A stretch of DNA of 64,000 bases from Leptobrachium leishanense (GCA_009667805.1 CM019069.1:95887204-95951203), one strand, 5' to 3'. Counted from the stretch's first letter, positions 12,639 to 24,800 are shown. Notes: generated by a model not told the origin, from the letters alone. Made by a program: numbers and translations.

Positions 12639-13763
12639 TGTAGCGCTCACTCCCGGAGGAGCCGTGAAAATGAACCACGGGTCAGTCTCCCCGCACTAGG
12701 GAATAAATATACTCCAACACGCTGTAAGTTTTACAAGTTAAAAGGTTTACTAAAAAGGTTTGCAGCTCTTGAGACACGGTATATGCAGGAAGATTTACAG
12801 TACTTTCGTAACACGATAAACGCGTAGCGGTAAAAGAAACGAAAACACGAGGGCTTCGTATTTTCGGAAAAACCCCGACCGAGCAGAAAATTAAAAGATA
12901 CGAAATTCGAGGAAAAACCGCGTAGCGGGACACAATAAAATACACAGTTCTCGTATCACGGTAAACGCGCAGCGGGAACAAAAAAAGGAAAAATTGTTCG
13001 GAATGTAACTTTAACTTTGCCCCCTTGTCCCGATTCGGAAAAAGAAACTGAGTCCTGCACAGGTTAAGTCCCAGAACATGAAGTGGTGTGTATTCGTGTG
13101 TATAGGGTACCCGGGTACTTTTCAACTGGCCAGTGAGTTTACTTTAATGATGTCTTCGACTAGTCAGTTGGGGCCCTGTGGGTTTTAGAAGGAAAACAGC
13201 AGCGTACGCTCTTATTTACATACGGCCTTGGGGGCCTCTCACCCATCCAGCGCAAGCTTGAGGTTCCGCTGACCCAGGACGTCTCTCCGCTCGATATTGA
13301 CTGGGGACGCCGACCACCGGATCTGTTGTCTGGCCTTCTGTCTGTCAGCCGCGACTCAGCCAGCTCACCGCCTGCTCCCCGTTTCAATCGACCGCGGTAC
13401 TCCTTACTCGAGGGGTCTTCTCTCCTCAGCACTGCACTCGGATAATATAGATGGTGATGTCTGTCTCCCGCAAGGCTGGGTGACCCAATCCTAAGGCCCG
13501 ATCCACTCTGTCTGCGCTCCGGCCTATCTTTTGGTCTCTCCTTCTCTGTGTGTGCATCCGCTCTCCTCTGCTCCCTGGCGCGCTCTGCCTGTTCTCCACG
13601 AGGTGCAGGATGTACAGCGTCTCCACAAACCCACCCACTTCCTGTTTCTTCGCAAAGCATGCCGGGACATGTAGTTCGAGTGTCCAGGGTCTTTAATCGT
13701 GATTGTCTCCATCTTGTGGCCAAAAATGGGTACTGCCACAGTAAACTTTAACACATCGCTACA
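12639..13763 (-). mobile_element. Solo LTR-like element, copy 1
   Basis: Read on the minus strand it begins TGTAGCGATGTGTTAAAG and ends GGGAGTGAGCGCTACA, with TG...CA ends inside short inverted repeats. It is flanked by a 4-bp duplication CAGC at 12635-12638 and 13764-13767. A related copy in the other orientation lies at 32900-33945; both share CTGTGGCAGTACC..TTTTTGGCC near the start and a run of GCGTAGCGG/CGCAGCGGG sub-repeats near the end. No internal coding region, so a solo LTR is the simplest reading; a non-autonomous TIR element with 4-bp duplications is the alternative. Short open frames inside are not supported as genes. Confidence 0.6.
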
Positions 13764-14727
13764 CAGCCATCATGACGTTCTCTGGGAATAGAATGCAATC
13801 CAGTTTGTTCATAAAAAGCCTCAGCAGCGATATTGTTTTGCAGTATGTATACGTAACGTTTGAACCAAGAAATAAAGAGCCAGAATGTTAAAGATCATGA
13901 CTTAGCTGGAGTCACAAAAGACTATTTACTTAGATTTTTTTTAAATTCACTGAAACGTATTTGACAAAAAATAAGGTGTAGTTTGGCACTTTCTTGCTAA
14001 TGTGCATGCATTATCTTTGATTTATATTCATCATCATGAATTGTCTCTTATTTGTGTCCACAAGACAAGATTCCATGGGCTACAGCAGCACTAAATCGGT
14101 TGAGCAACTTTGCGCAAAGCATTATGGGTGAGGGTAACTTTACTAAGGAACCGCGGTGACAGTTTATTTTGAAAAATAAAATCCTTAAAAAAATTTTATT
14201 AAAAAAATAAAGTACTTTCATTTTAAGAGGGATGAAGCAAACAAACCTGCTGGCAATTAAGTAAATGTAAAGGTACTGTTAGGCTGTGATATTTTGATCA
14301 ATCCTGTTGCCTTTAAATTTTTGACTAGCAATCTTTTCTAGGGTAGTTTAACATTCTGTGTTTTGCGTAGACAGAAAGACAGAGAGGTGTTTGTATCTGT
14401 GCATAATAGGTGTAGTAGCATGTACCAAAGTCTGAAGAAAATTCAGGGATTTCGTTGGCAAGAAAAGAACATGCATTTAGACCAGAAGAGAGAAGCAATC
14501 TATTAAAAATAGAACAATTTGTTAACCCCTTCAATGCTGAGCTCATTTTGCTCATCGCATTTAAATGCAATTTGAAAATTTTAAGTCATGGTTTACTATA
14601 GAACCCAGACAGATTATATATCCTCCTTTTCAGCGGATTCAAAATGTGTCATTACTATGTGAATGTCATTTCATATCGAAATGCTATGCAATTTGTTTTT
14701 TCACATTTCAATCCTGTATATTCAGAG
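13764..14727. other. SNX29 intron, no gene recognised
   Basis: AT-rich intronic DNA. Nothing with coding or terminal-repeat structure was seen. Confidence 0.5.
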
Positions 14728-15190
14728 TTATTCAGAGAGCACCGTTCCCCGCACTTTGGCGACTTCAATTCACCAATCCTGCGGTGAATTAAGTCTCTTT
14801 ATTTTTTTTTAGAATTTTATAGGCATTTTTCGGGATTTCTTCTTTCTTTCTGTAACAGACCTTTTTATTATTGACAGGACCGGATATATTATTATACTGG
14901 ATTATAAAATAGCAGGTCCTATGAATAATAATAAAAAGGTCTGTTACAGGAAACAAAAATTGCCGCAAACATCCCATGAAAGGCCTATAAAATCCTTAAA
15001 AAATTAATAAAAGACTTTTTGCTGCAAATGAAAAGAATAAATGGTTGAATAAATATTTAATAAAACATGGGGAATTTTTGTTTACATTGAAACCTATGGG
15101 ATTCACCTGTTTAAACCTGTCGAATGAAACCACCGAAAATCAGGGCATGTAACTGACATTTCGGTGTTGTTCGGTGTTCTCTGAATAGAT
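14728..15190. mobile_element. MITE-like element with ATTCAGAGARCACCG ends
   Basis: TTATTCAGAGAGCACCG at 14728 is matched by the inverted CGGTGTTCTCTGAATA ending near 15187. Inside, 14851-14947 is a hairpin whose arms both spell a TGTAACAGACCTTTTTATTA-type sequence. No coding capacity and no clear target duplication. Confidence 0.45.
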
Positions 15191-15827
15191 TATCCATTAC
15201 TCCTCTATGGGGAGTTCACCATATTTTGGTGACAATTCGCCAATATTTGGCAAACAGCCAGCTTTTTGTATAGCCGAATGGCCACCAAATTGCACCGTAT
15301 GGGGAAATTCACTGTTTGGTGCAATTTCGTGGCCAATTCGGTGATCTTTGAACAACCCTGATTACGTCAATTGATTTTTCCACTATTTATCATCCAAACC
15401 TTTACGGGCATCTATTCTATAGAGTGCTTAGAAAAAAAATCAGAATTGGACCAACCTGTTACTGCGTTTTTCTAATGAAATATGCAATTTCATCCAAAAT
15501 TTTAAAAAACTAATTTTTTCTCTTGCATTTTGGAGCATTGCCTTTTAGAAATAAGACAGACTGTACTTGCTCTCAGTGCGGCAAAAGAGAAGGTGAGTAA
15601 TGGCAGCGGTATTGTACCTGAAAAGTGCCACTGACGTAGAATCAAAGAAAGAAACAAAACAAAGATTTTTTTCCCCCCTTATTTTTTTTATTTTTATAAT
15701 ATACACTGTCATGTTTGGTATCATTTTAAAGGCCAGACTCTGGCCTTTCCAATGAATCCTCACTTGACCTTGTTTGGTGAATAGAAAGGTCTAAAGTACC
15801 CCTGCTGCTTCTCGCAGCAGTGTAAAC

Positions 15828-16240
15828 TAAAGCGGTTATTCAGAAATTCACTGTTCACTGCATGGTCGCCGAAGATGGAGGCGATGAAGAACACCGAACT
15901 GACCGCCTAACACCGCTGAACTGCAGAGAGAAAAAAAAGAAGAAAAAAAAAAAAAGAGAACTCTGCTATTCTTCCAATAAGTGTTTAAACCAATAAAAGT
16001 GCATAAATTGTGTGTAAATAATAAACGGTCTGTTACAGAACAAAAGAAAAGTGCCTTTTAAAAAAAGAAAAAAATTGGGAATCAAAAATGTTGTTTAATA
16101 AAATAAAAACGATAATATTGTGTTACATTGAATCCTATGGGATTCGGCTGTTTAAACCCGTAGAACTGAATCATGAAAAAAAATCAAGCATTTCACCGAC
16201 ACTTCGTGGCAAGTTCGCCCTTTACTGAATAACCTCTTTA
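15828..16240. mobile_element. MITE-like element with TAAAGNGGTTATTCAG ends
   Basis: The left end TAAAGCGGTTATTCAGAAA and the inverted right end TTTACTGAATAACCTCTTTA form imperfect 18-20 bp inverted repeats around about 410 bp of non-coding sequence. The TTATTCAG core links it to the elements at 14728 and 17637. Confidence 0.5.
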
Positions 16241-16608
16241 GGTTTTAGACAACCAGTGCGTAATCACGTATTGCATCATATCCTCTATACTTGCACCTGG
16301 CATGGGAAATGAGTAGATGAGTTATTGCAGTATTAGCAGACAGACAAAAAAAAATCCAATGCCCCTAAATGCATTCGCACCAAGAGGGATTGACTAGTCA
16401 AGAATGCAGATCTGAACATTCCAAACCTAAACTGAGGTAGGCAATAGACTGTTTTCAGGACGGGAGGAAGAACTCGCCATTCGGAAGGCTGAAAAAGCCT
16501 GAAAGGACACCTGGGGGGGGGGGTAGGCTCCTACTACTATATGGTACCTAGTTCTTAGCTAGTCATAAGCATTAAAAGACATATGGTAAATGGCCATAGT
16601 GACTATAT

Positions 16609-16739
16609 CAGGGCTGTCAAACTCCTGGTTCCCCGGATGTTGATGCCTAAAATTCCCAGATCCTTCAATACAATAGGGAATCACGGGAGTTGTAGTTCAG
16701 AAACATCCGGGGGGGGGGGGCGGTATTTTGACAGCACTG
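16609..16739. mobile_element. Small hAT-type MITE
   Basis: 131 bp with ends CAGGGCTGTCAAA and TTTGACAGCACTG. The flanking octamers GACTATAT (16601-16608) and GACTAGAT (16740-16747) differ at one position, consistent with an aged 8-bp hAT duplication. Confidence 0.6.
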
Positions 16740-17083
16740 GACTAGATTGCTATACACGCCAGGGACAAACATTTGAAGATATAAACCAGACAAAAATTGA
16801 CAAAAGGTGCTTAAGTAACTTAAAGTACATTTAAAGCTCAAACTGAAAAGTAAATGTATTTTTCTGATACCAGATAACATTATACATTTCAAAAAGCTTA
16901 CATTGGGAATAGAAATGTAACTTTATAGCATGTAGTTAATGTTAAAAAAAATAACCATAAAATTGAAGCTCCCTTATTTTCAGAGATCGTCATCTTGAAG
17001 GCTACAACGGCGACCACAGTATTAGATCAATGTGAAACAGAACAATGAACATTTTATTTTAGAATTGCTAGGATTACTGTTAC

Positions 17084-17264
17084 CTAAGCCTATTTGCATC
17101 GCCAAGCAGCATATGAATATAACGTTCTAGGGAATGTTCATTCAAGGCACAGCGCATCCAGGCACGACCTCTGCCAACATCCGTCGTGATGTTTTTTAAA
17201 GAGTAAAACCGCTGCAGTTCATGTTTGTTGAGGATTTCTTTCACATACAACCAAAACACTGGAT
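17084..17264 (-). CDS. SNX29: SNX29 coding exon (RUN domain core)
   Basis: The minus-strand acceptor TTTTCCAG ends at 17265 and the donor GTAACAG starts at 17083. The 181-bp exon encodes PVFWLYVKEILNKHELQRFY and later GRGRAWMRCALNEHSLER, the conserved heart of the SNX29 RUN domain. It enters with AT completing a GAT (Asp) codon from 40194-40318 and leaves with AG, completing AGT (Ser) in the 12264-12334 exon. The frame is intact. RUN domains typically bind small GTPases or motor adaptors; the SNX29 partner is not evident from sequence. Confidence 0.95.
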
Positions 17265-17636
17265 CTGGAAAACAAAACACATTGATTTTATTTATTTTTA
17301 ATTTGCCTAGAAATATGATTTATTTAAACATTAAGTGTGTTTTGTGTCCTTCCTAGGCAAAAAAAAGTTGAATTTATATAGTGTGATCACATTCTTCACA
17401 AATATTTACATATACATTACATATTAGAGTTTAAAGCAGTTATTTACAAAACAACATACAATAAACCATAAATAAATACAAGGAAAGGTGGTCTTCGTAG
17501 TTTTTAAATTTTGCTGGATAAGCAATTTCTCACAGCATGTACCTATAGACCGATGTCCTCAAGTTGGACTGAAATGTCACACTACAAGAGTTCCTGCAGT
17601 AACACTTATCTAGAAGCATGTCTCTTCTTAGACTAT

Positions 17637-17814
17637 CAGGGTAATTCAGAGAAAGGTGAAACTCTGAAGAACTTTTGGAGAAGTGAAAATTCTAGGTCAA
17701 AATAGTCGATTTGGAAATTGTGAAAGGGAGAATTTTCTGGTTTGGCCATTTTGACCTAGAATTTTAACTTCTCCAAAAGTTCTTCAGAGTTTCACCTTTC
17801 TCTGAATAACCCTG
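17637..17814. mobile_element. Near-perfect hairpin MITE
   Basis: 178 bp with ends CAGGGTAATTCAGAGAAAGG and CCTTTCTCTGAATAACCCTG. The arms pair for about 75 bp with few mismatches around a short loop near 17715-17735. It is a foldback element with no coding capacity. Confidence 0.75.
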
Positions 17815-19333
17815 CTTGTACAGTATTACTACAAGAGGAGATACATTGGCATTGTGTATATAAAATACATATCTTAAAATGTACCTTCCATCTGTTATAG
17901 AGATTTTTGATATGTGATTATTGCAGGTTAAATAAACCAGTAATCCTTTTTAATTATACAACTTCCAGTTTAGTTCCAGTGAGTTTTAGTAGCTCCTAAT
18001 CAGACTGCTCTTCTCATGGAAGCGGCCATGTTTTTTGCTTCCTCTCTTTCATGGGAGGGATTAAACATTTTAGCTGTGTGATTGACAGTTGAGCCTGGGA
18101 TGGAACTGAGGGGATGGAGTGTTCAGAAAGGATGCCTCTAATATCCGTTGCATCCGACCCGAGTCTCCCAGATTCCACGTCATCAGCATCATAAAGCATC
18201 GCAATACAGGATGGCTCCCACCCGTCCGACGTGATGCTGCAAGTCTCCAGCTTCCTCCTTCCATCCAACAGTTGTGTTTCACTTTGACCCAGAAACGGTT
18301 TTGTTTTCTCTTACAGCCTATAATGATTCCGCTCTCAAAAGCTGTTTCAGCTGTGTATGGAACATAGGAATAAAAGCAGCAGGGTCGGATGTGACGCGGT
18401 AAAGGGGGAAAAAAAAGCCAGAAAAACACAGCGTTTTTTTATCCAGAATATGCTAAAAAGAATGAAAAAGAACTATATATAACCCGGGACTGGAGGTTAT
18501 TTAATTTATTTGTACTTTTGTCACTGAGGAAGTGCACTTCTAGCACGAAACGCGTTGGTCCTTTTTATTATTCTGCTGTAATAAAAATATTGACACGTCA
18601 GCAGTTCCTGGAATTTCTCCAGCTACATTGATTTGGGGATGGACTTTTGGAGAAGTTGTGTCTGGTATTATCAACTTTGATGAACGTTATCCCAGAGCCA
18701 GGTTTAGGCTCATAATAGGGGAGTAGGTTTCTATTACTCCTATCACTCTGGTGCTTTGTATACCGATATACTACCCTACGAGGTTATTTTGCATTCGTTT
18801 TTGGAGACCCTGGGACTTGAATCGGGGGTGCTATTGCAGAATGCCCTGGCCCTGAACAACCCAAAGTATATCCAACGAGAGCTGTAAGGCCAGGGTCATA
18901 CAAGCATGGAAGGAACGTCCGTGAGAACGGACGTCCTTTCCACTCTGACGCCTGTGTGACGACCTTGCTGAGTGAATGTTAGTGCGCGCAGTCCTACAAA
19001 GCGCGAGCCTCCTATGGAGGATTGCGCTTTGTAGACCTCTCCATCGTCCATTGTAGCTGGTCGACGGCGAGGAAAACTGCATGCCTGTTGAGATGTGCAA
19101 TAACACTGATCAACGATGAAATTGTTTCTGACTTGAAAATACTTATTTCGTATTGATTTCAGTATGCTATAAACAAATCTGACATTTAAAACGCTTCGAT
19201 AGCTCTCATTTCCGAGATATAGCCCATTTATAATGTTTTAGGATATGTATATGAAACGAAGCGTGTGTCGCTCTCCAAGCGGCCAATTAAGGTAGTATGT
19301 AGAGCAATTATAGGGGTTGGCAAACTTGAAGCG
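17815..19333. other. SNX29 intron, one ribozyme-like motif
   Basis: No supported gene. Overlapping open frames at 18014-18430 have no recognisable domain. A degenerate hammerhead-like motif is listed separately at 18521-18562. Confidence 0.5.
18521..18562 (+). ncRNA. Degenerate hammerhead-ribozyme-like motif
   Basis: CTGAGGA (18524-18530), a small hairpin GTGC-ACTTCTA-GCAC, then GAAACGCGTT. The hairpin and GAAAC fit helix II and the second core strand of a hammerhead ribozyme, but the first core strand has G for U (CUGAUGA expected) and helix I does not pair well. Probably a decayed copy from a Penelope-like element or retrozyme. Confidence 0.3.
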
Positions 19334-19687
19334 AATCAGGGGAAAATGTGGCAGAGTTGGGGCTTCGGTGCTCTGTTGGTGAAATATTTGCAGGATCTTG
19401 CTTCTGGGGTCTTCTGTAGCCCTTAAAAGCAGAAATCATATATGGCGTAGCACAGTTCGAAACAAAAGTGCAAGTATACCATAATTTATGCTACTCACGT
19501 TTACTGGTGTCTCAGAGCTCACACACCAGATTTGAAGGCAGCCAGTGATATTATCTAGGTGCACCGGATCACCGATCAGCCTCAGCCACCTCCTTGGTCG
19601 ATGTGAATCAGCCAGGACCCAAATAGGATAAAAACATGGTGGTTTTATTAAAACTTAATAAAATTATAAAATGTAAATTACCAGTAC

Positions 19688-19727
19688 ACCAATATGCGTT
19701 ACGCCTTAAACAGCTTCATCAGTTGGT
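19688..19727 (-). ncRNA. Hammerhead-like motif 1 (core mutated)
   Basis: On the minus strand: ACCAA, then CTGATGA, a weak hairpin AGCTGTTTAAGGC, then GTAACGCATA and TTGGT. Helix I (ACCAA/TTGGT) pairs perfectly, but the second core strand reads GTAA rather than GAAA, so cleavage is unlikely. Confidence 0.4.
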
Positions 19728-19740
19728 CTGTCTGTCACAG

Positions 19741-19784
19741 ACCAACTGATGAATGAAGCTTTTTAAGGTGAAACGCGTATTGGT
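19741..19784 (+). ncRNA. Hammerhead-like motif 2 (core intact)
   Basis: ACCAA, CTGATGA, a hairpin region around AAGCTTTTTAAGG, then GAAACGCGTA and TTGGT. Both core strands match the hammerhead consensus, helix I is 5 bp, and helix III is a minimal A-C/G-T stem with a GC loop, the small form reported from Penelope-like elements. Helix II is imperfect. Confidence 0.5.
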
Positions 19785-19826
19785 GTACTGGTAATTTACA
19801 TTTTATAATTTTATTATTACCAGTAC

Positions 19827-19870
19827 ACCAATACGCGTTTCACCTTAAAAAGCTTCATTCATCAGTTGGT
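19827..19870 (-). ncRNA. Hammerhead-like motif 3 (core intact)
   Basis: Inverted copy of the motif at 19741-19784 on the other palindrome arm, with the same CTGATGA and GAAACGCGTA cores and ACCAA/TTGGT helix I. Confidence 0.5.
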
Positions 19871-19891
19871 CTGTGACAGACACACAGACAC

Positions 19892-19931
19892 ACCAACTGA
19901 TGAAGCTGTTTAAGGCGTAACGCATATTGGT
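19892..19931 (+). ncRNA. Hammerhead-like motif 4 (core mutated)
   Basis: Inverted copy of the motif at 19688-19727, with GTAAC in place of GAAAC. Confidence 0.4.
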
Positions 19932-20639
19932 GTACTGGTAATTTACATTTTAGAATTTTATTATTAAGTTTTAATAAAACCACCATGTTTTTATCCTATT
20001 TGGGTCCTGGCTTATACACCTCGACCAAGAAGGAGGCTGAGGCTGATCGGTGATCCGGTGAGTAGCATAAGTTATGGTATACTTGCACTTTTATTTCTAA
20101 CAGTGGTACGCCGTATATGATTTCTGCTTTTAAGGGCTACAGAAGACCCCAGAAGCAAGATCCTGCAAATATTTCACCAACAGAGCACTGAAGCGCCAAC
20201 TCTGCCACATTTTCCCTTGATTCTGTATCACAAAGTTGGAAAGGGATATCCCACCAAGTGGATGTGAGAGGCTGCCGACCGCAGAGGGGTAAAATTAAAC
20301 TTTTTTTTTCCTCCAACAAACACACAGGCACTTGAAAGAGGCCACACAGAGACTTTGTCTTTAGAGACACATCCACAGAGACACAGACACCTTACAAGCT
20401 GCCAATTTCTTATACCTTTTATTGATTTTATGCTATATTTTATGTCTGGTTTTACTTGACTTAAGTTAAAAGGTACACTACCTCTCCAACACCACCGGGT
20501 GGCGCCAAAGGGTACAGATTTCCCTTTTCCAATCTTGAGAGCGAAACCTATGCTAATATGACATTACTTCTGGCAGCAACTAAAGCACTAAGACCACCAA
20601 TGGCAGATCTGTGGAGACCTGCAGGTGATTGCTGGGGCT

Positions 20640-20940
20640 GGGCCCCAAAGGAAACACTGCGACCCGGAGAAAAGAATGTCCAGCACAGTCCTCCATGTTG
20701 ATCGAAGCAAAATTCTTCTGCCCGTTTACACATCAAACTCGGCCTTATGAAGAACTTTGTAAAGGGGATGAACAAGGATGGAGAGGTTTTCAAGTACCCG
20801 AGAGACACATTTCCATAGCTGAATGAGGCTAAAGTTACGGAAGTAATCTTCATTGGTCCTCAAATTCGTGAAGTTCTTGTGGATGAAAACTTCGAGAGTT
20901 TTCCATGGCAATGAGCAACCAGCTTGGGAAGCCTTTAAAC
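20640..20940 (+). pseudogene. Decayed transposon-derived gene, 5' fragment
   Basis: Across three frames the plus strand spells LRPGEKNVQHSP, VDRSKILLP, LHIKLGLMKNFVKGMNKDG, EAKVTEVIFIGPQIREVL and AWEAFK. These are landmarks of a large, multi-copy uncharacterised protein family seen in many animal genomes and presumably of transposon origin (recalled, not searched). Frameshifts and stops (for instance after TFP) show decay. The reading stops at about 20940 and resumes at 32187, so the intervening 11 kb was inserted. Confidence 0.6.
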
Positions 20941-21804
20941 CTTCACTTCCAAGTGATTTAAAAAAAAAAAAACATTTCCAGAAGCCAGTGTTTTTTTGGA
21001 AAATAAATTTTAATTATACAGATTATACAGTAATAGTCATTACTGTAAATAACCGATTTGGCCAGTAGATGGCACCATCTACTACCAAATTGAGTTAGAG
21101 GTTTTAGCTGCAGGTCATTTTTTTCCCCCCCTGCATCGGCTGCTGAAAGCCCGATATTTCAGAGCATTCATCAGCGGATTTTAAAAAATTTAGCTCTTTG
21201 GGCACTATGCCCACAGGGCTTTAATGCGCCCAAATGCGCCCTTTAATGCGCCCAAATCTGGCTTAAAACAACTTGCCAGGGTGAGAGAGATGTCCCAGGG
21301 GAAGGTCAAAGCATCGGCGGCCAAATCCGAGATTTATACACCACGCACCGGCCCGAAAAAAAATAAAATAAAAAAATCGGTGGCCGGAATTCAAGATGGC
21401 GCCGGCCACTCGAGCCCGGACTCACATGCGGCTCCGCAGACAGACAACCAGGCACTGGGATCTAAGATGAGGACCTTGACTCAAACTTTAGAAGGTATGA
21501 TAACCACCATGTCCGCTGACTTGAAATCACAGCTTAAAGAAGTAGCGCGGGAAATCAGAGCTGATATCCAAAATCTGGCTGACCGCACTTCCCATATAGA
21601 AGATAAAATGGGGGAATATGCAGATTTATTTATAAAGGATTTTACCAGGAAGGATACATTGAGATTTCTCTCGTTTTCAAGTATGTCCTGGGTTCAAGTA
21701 CATTGAAGTGTTACATTTACAGAAATACAAAGTAATACAATGTAAGATATTAACAACACAAATATACAGATTAACAGAAAATAAATATGTAGGAAATATA
21801 GTCA

Positions 21805-24800
21805 CTAGGTTACATGTTTACAGGTGCATTCTGTATTGAGGTATGTTAATAGGGAAATTTTGAGTGACTTAAGACTGGTGGAAGATTTGATGGTGTCTGG
21901 GAGGTTATTCCATAATTGTGGTGCTCTGTAGGAAAATGAGGACCGAGCCACTGTCTTTTTGTATTGTGGTATTGCAAGTAAGGTGCTGGTCCTGGATCGG
22001 AGGTTATAGGATGAGGGAGCTGCTGGGGGAAGCAGTCTATTCAGGTAGGGTGGCAGCTTCCCAGAGATGCTCTTAAACACCAGGCTGGAAAGGTGAAGGG
22101 TGCGTCTGGATTCTAGCGATGGCCAGTTTAGCTGTTTTAACATGTCACAATGGTGGGTCATGTAGTTACATTGTAGCGCAAAGCGGCAGAATGAGTTATA
22201 CAGTGTAGTAAGTTTATGAAGGTGTGTTTGCGGGGCAGCTGCATACACTACATCTCCGTAATCAATAGCCGGCATAAGCATTTGCTGTACAATCTGCTTT
22301 CTTACCGTGGGACTCAGGCAGGATTTGTTTCTGTACAGGGCACCTAGTTTGGGGTAAAGTTTAGATGAGAGTTTTTCGATGTGGGGGCCAAAGGATAGAT
22401 TAGGGTCCAACCACATACCTAGATATTTGAGAGAAGTGACTGTGGTCAGTGTGCCATTTGATATTGTCCAACACATAGATGGGGATTTTGCAATTTGTGT
22501 AGTTTAGGTGCTGTTCCAAAGAGCATCGTTACAGTTTTGTCAGTATTTAAAAAAAGTTTGTTGTTTTTGATCCACTTTTCTACCTCTGTGAATTGTTCTT
22601 GCAGCACGGCCTCCAGCTGCGGGAGATTTGGTTTGCTGGTATAGATCACAGTGTCGTCTGCGTACATATGTACAGTTGAGGCTTTGCAGACGTTGGGCAG
22701 ATCATTTATGAATATTGTGAATAGCAGGGGGCCTAGTATTGAGCCTTGGGGTACACCGCAAGTGACTGGGAGCGGGAGGGAGGAGCTGCCAGAAATTGAC
22801 ACATATTGTGATCGGTCGGATACATATGATTGAAACCAGGTTAGCGTGCGATCACCAATGCCAGAGTTTTTAAGTTTTTCTAACAAGATGCCATGGTCTA
22901 CCGTGTCAAAGGCCTTGGCAAAATCAAGGAAGATGGCTCCAGTTAGGTTTCCTTGTTCCATCCCAGCTTGGATATCATTGCAGACTTTTAAAAGGGCGGT
23001 TGTGGTTGAGTGATTTGGGCGAAAGCCTGATTGATCCGGGGTTAAGTAGTTCCAATATTGATAATAATCACGTAATTGTGTGTAGACACATTTTTCCAAG
23101 ACTTTTGACATTACAGGGAGCAACAATATCGGACGGTAGTTGGATACCAAAGAACTGTCACCACTTTTATGGATAGGTACCACTCTTGCAGTCTTCCAGA
23201 GCTTGGGTATGTAACCAGTTGCCAGTGACTCATTTATTAGGGTTGCGACTGGATTTGCAATTGCTGGCGCACTGATTTTCAGCAGCATTGCTGGTATTTG
23301 ATCAGGTCCAGACTGGTATTTCATTTTTTGCTTACGGAGAAGTTTAGTAACGACACTGACAGGCACTGGTCTAAAACTGAATTCCTGTCTGATACAGGGA
23401 CTTTGCACAGTTGGGGGGCCTGACCTGCATGAGGCCTCTCTGATTGCATGTCATTTCCTAGCTTGGCAATCAAATGGTGGCACATCCAACAAAATAATCA
23501 TTAAAGGCATTTGCTACATCTAGCGGGTGTTGCAGGGTTTGGTTGTTTACTTTGACAGCAGCTGGCTGGGAGTGGACTGGGGGTGCTTGTATGTTACTTA
23601 TGGTTCTCCAAAAGTTTCTAGGGTTTGAGATGTTATTGTTTAGATTTTCATTGAAGTAATGGGCTTTGGCCATTTTTGTTTGTTTTGTGCATTCATTCCG
23701 ACATTTTCGGTATTCGTAGTGATCGTTCATGGAACCAGTACTCTTGAAATTTGACCACCGTGAATCTCTAAGCTGGTACATTAGTGTAAGATCAGCTGTA
23801 ACCCAGGGGAGATGAGTCCCTTTTACTCGCGCTTTACGCAGCGGGGCATGGGAATTCCAGACTTGCAGGAGCTCAGACTGAAAGTATTCAACTGCACAGT
23901 CTAGGTCTGGGATTAGGTTTAGCCTGTACTAGGGGAGCTGTTTGAGATCACTTAGGAAGGATTCAAGAATAAATTTCTTGAAAGACCTGGTGGTTATTAC
24001 CTTTAGGGTAGATTTCAAGGCCTTAATTTTGCGCACGCAGTACACTAGACAATGGTCACTAAAGCTATTAGCAAGAACGCCTGCCTCCTGTATTCTATCA
24101 GGAGATGAGGAGAGAATCCAGTCCAACAAGGTATGGTTGGGGCTTTTCATATTAATGCGAGTGGGGGAGGAGATTAATTGAGTTAGCTGCAAAGTTTTAA
24201 ACAGCGAGCAGTGTTTATTGTTTTTAGGATTTAGCCAATCTGTATTAAAATCGCCAAGGACCAGCAGTTCACTTTTTTGGTTTTGGGCAAGTAGGTTATT
24301 AAGGATTTGAGATATGTCAGAGAGGGAGTGCACTGGAGAGCTCGGTGGGCGATAGAACCCAGCAACAATGATTGATTTACTGAATGGGATCTCAATTATA
24401 CCAGAGAAGAAATCAAAGGTGACAGGAGAGCTAGAAGTCTGTAAGGGGGTGAACTTTATGGACTCCTCAACATAAATAACAATTCCCCCTCCTCTCTTTG
24501 CTCTGTCTTTTCTAAAACATGAATACCCCTGTATTGATATGGCAGAGTCTGGTACTTTTGGGGTTAACCATGACTCTCTGAGCACAATGATTTTGGGTTT
24601 GTAATAACAACACCAAGCCTGAAGCTCATCCAATTTAGGGAGTAAACTGCGGATGTTACAGTGCACAAATGAGAGGCCTTTTTTAGTGGGGAGACTAAAG
24701 GTTGTGTCACCTATAGGACCAGGGTTAGTTTCCACATCGTTCGCCAGGGAAAGTAGCAGAATAAATAGGAATTTGGACAGTGTTTTCTTTTGATAATGTG

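Larger units (their letters stand above)
19334..20223. repeat. 0.9-kb palindrome with ribozyme-like motifs
   Basis: The arms of about 430-450 bp are inverted copies: GGAAAATGTGGCAGAGTTGG on the left pairs with the inverse ending near 20220. The arms also share a TGCAGGATCTTGCTTCTGGG segment and an AGTATACCATAA segment. The left arm has about 60 bp missing from the right (near 19500-19560). The centre holds four hammerhead-like motifs in alternating orientation. It resembles the inverted terminal modules of Penelope-like elements, though no reverse transcriptase is attached. Confidence 0.7.

Noticed and set aside
18014..18430. Overlapping frames on both strands of 82-119 residues
   Set aside because: No recognisable domain, no splice-site support, no repeat family recognised.
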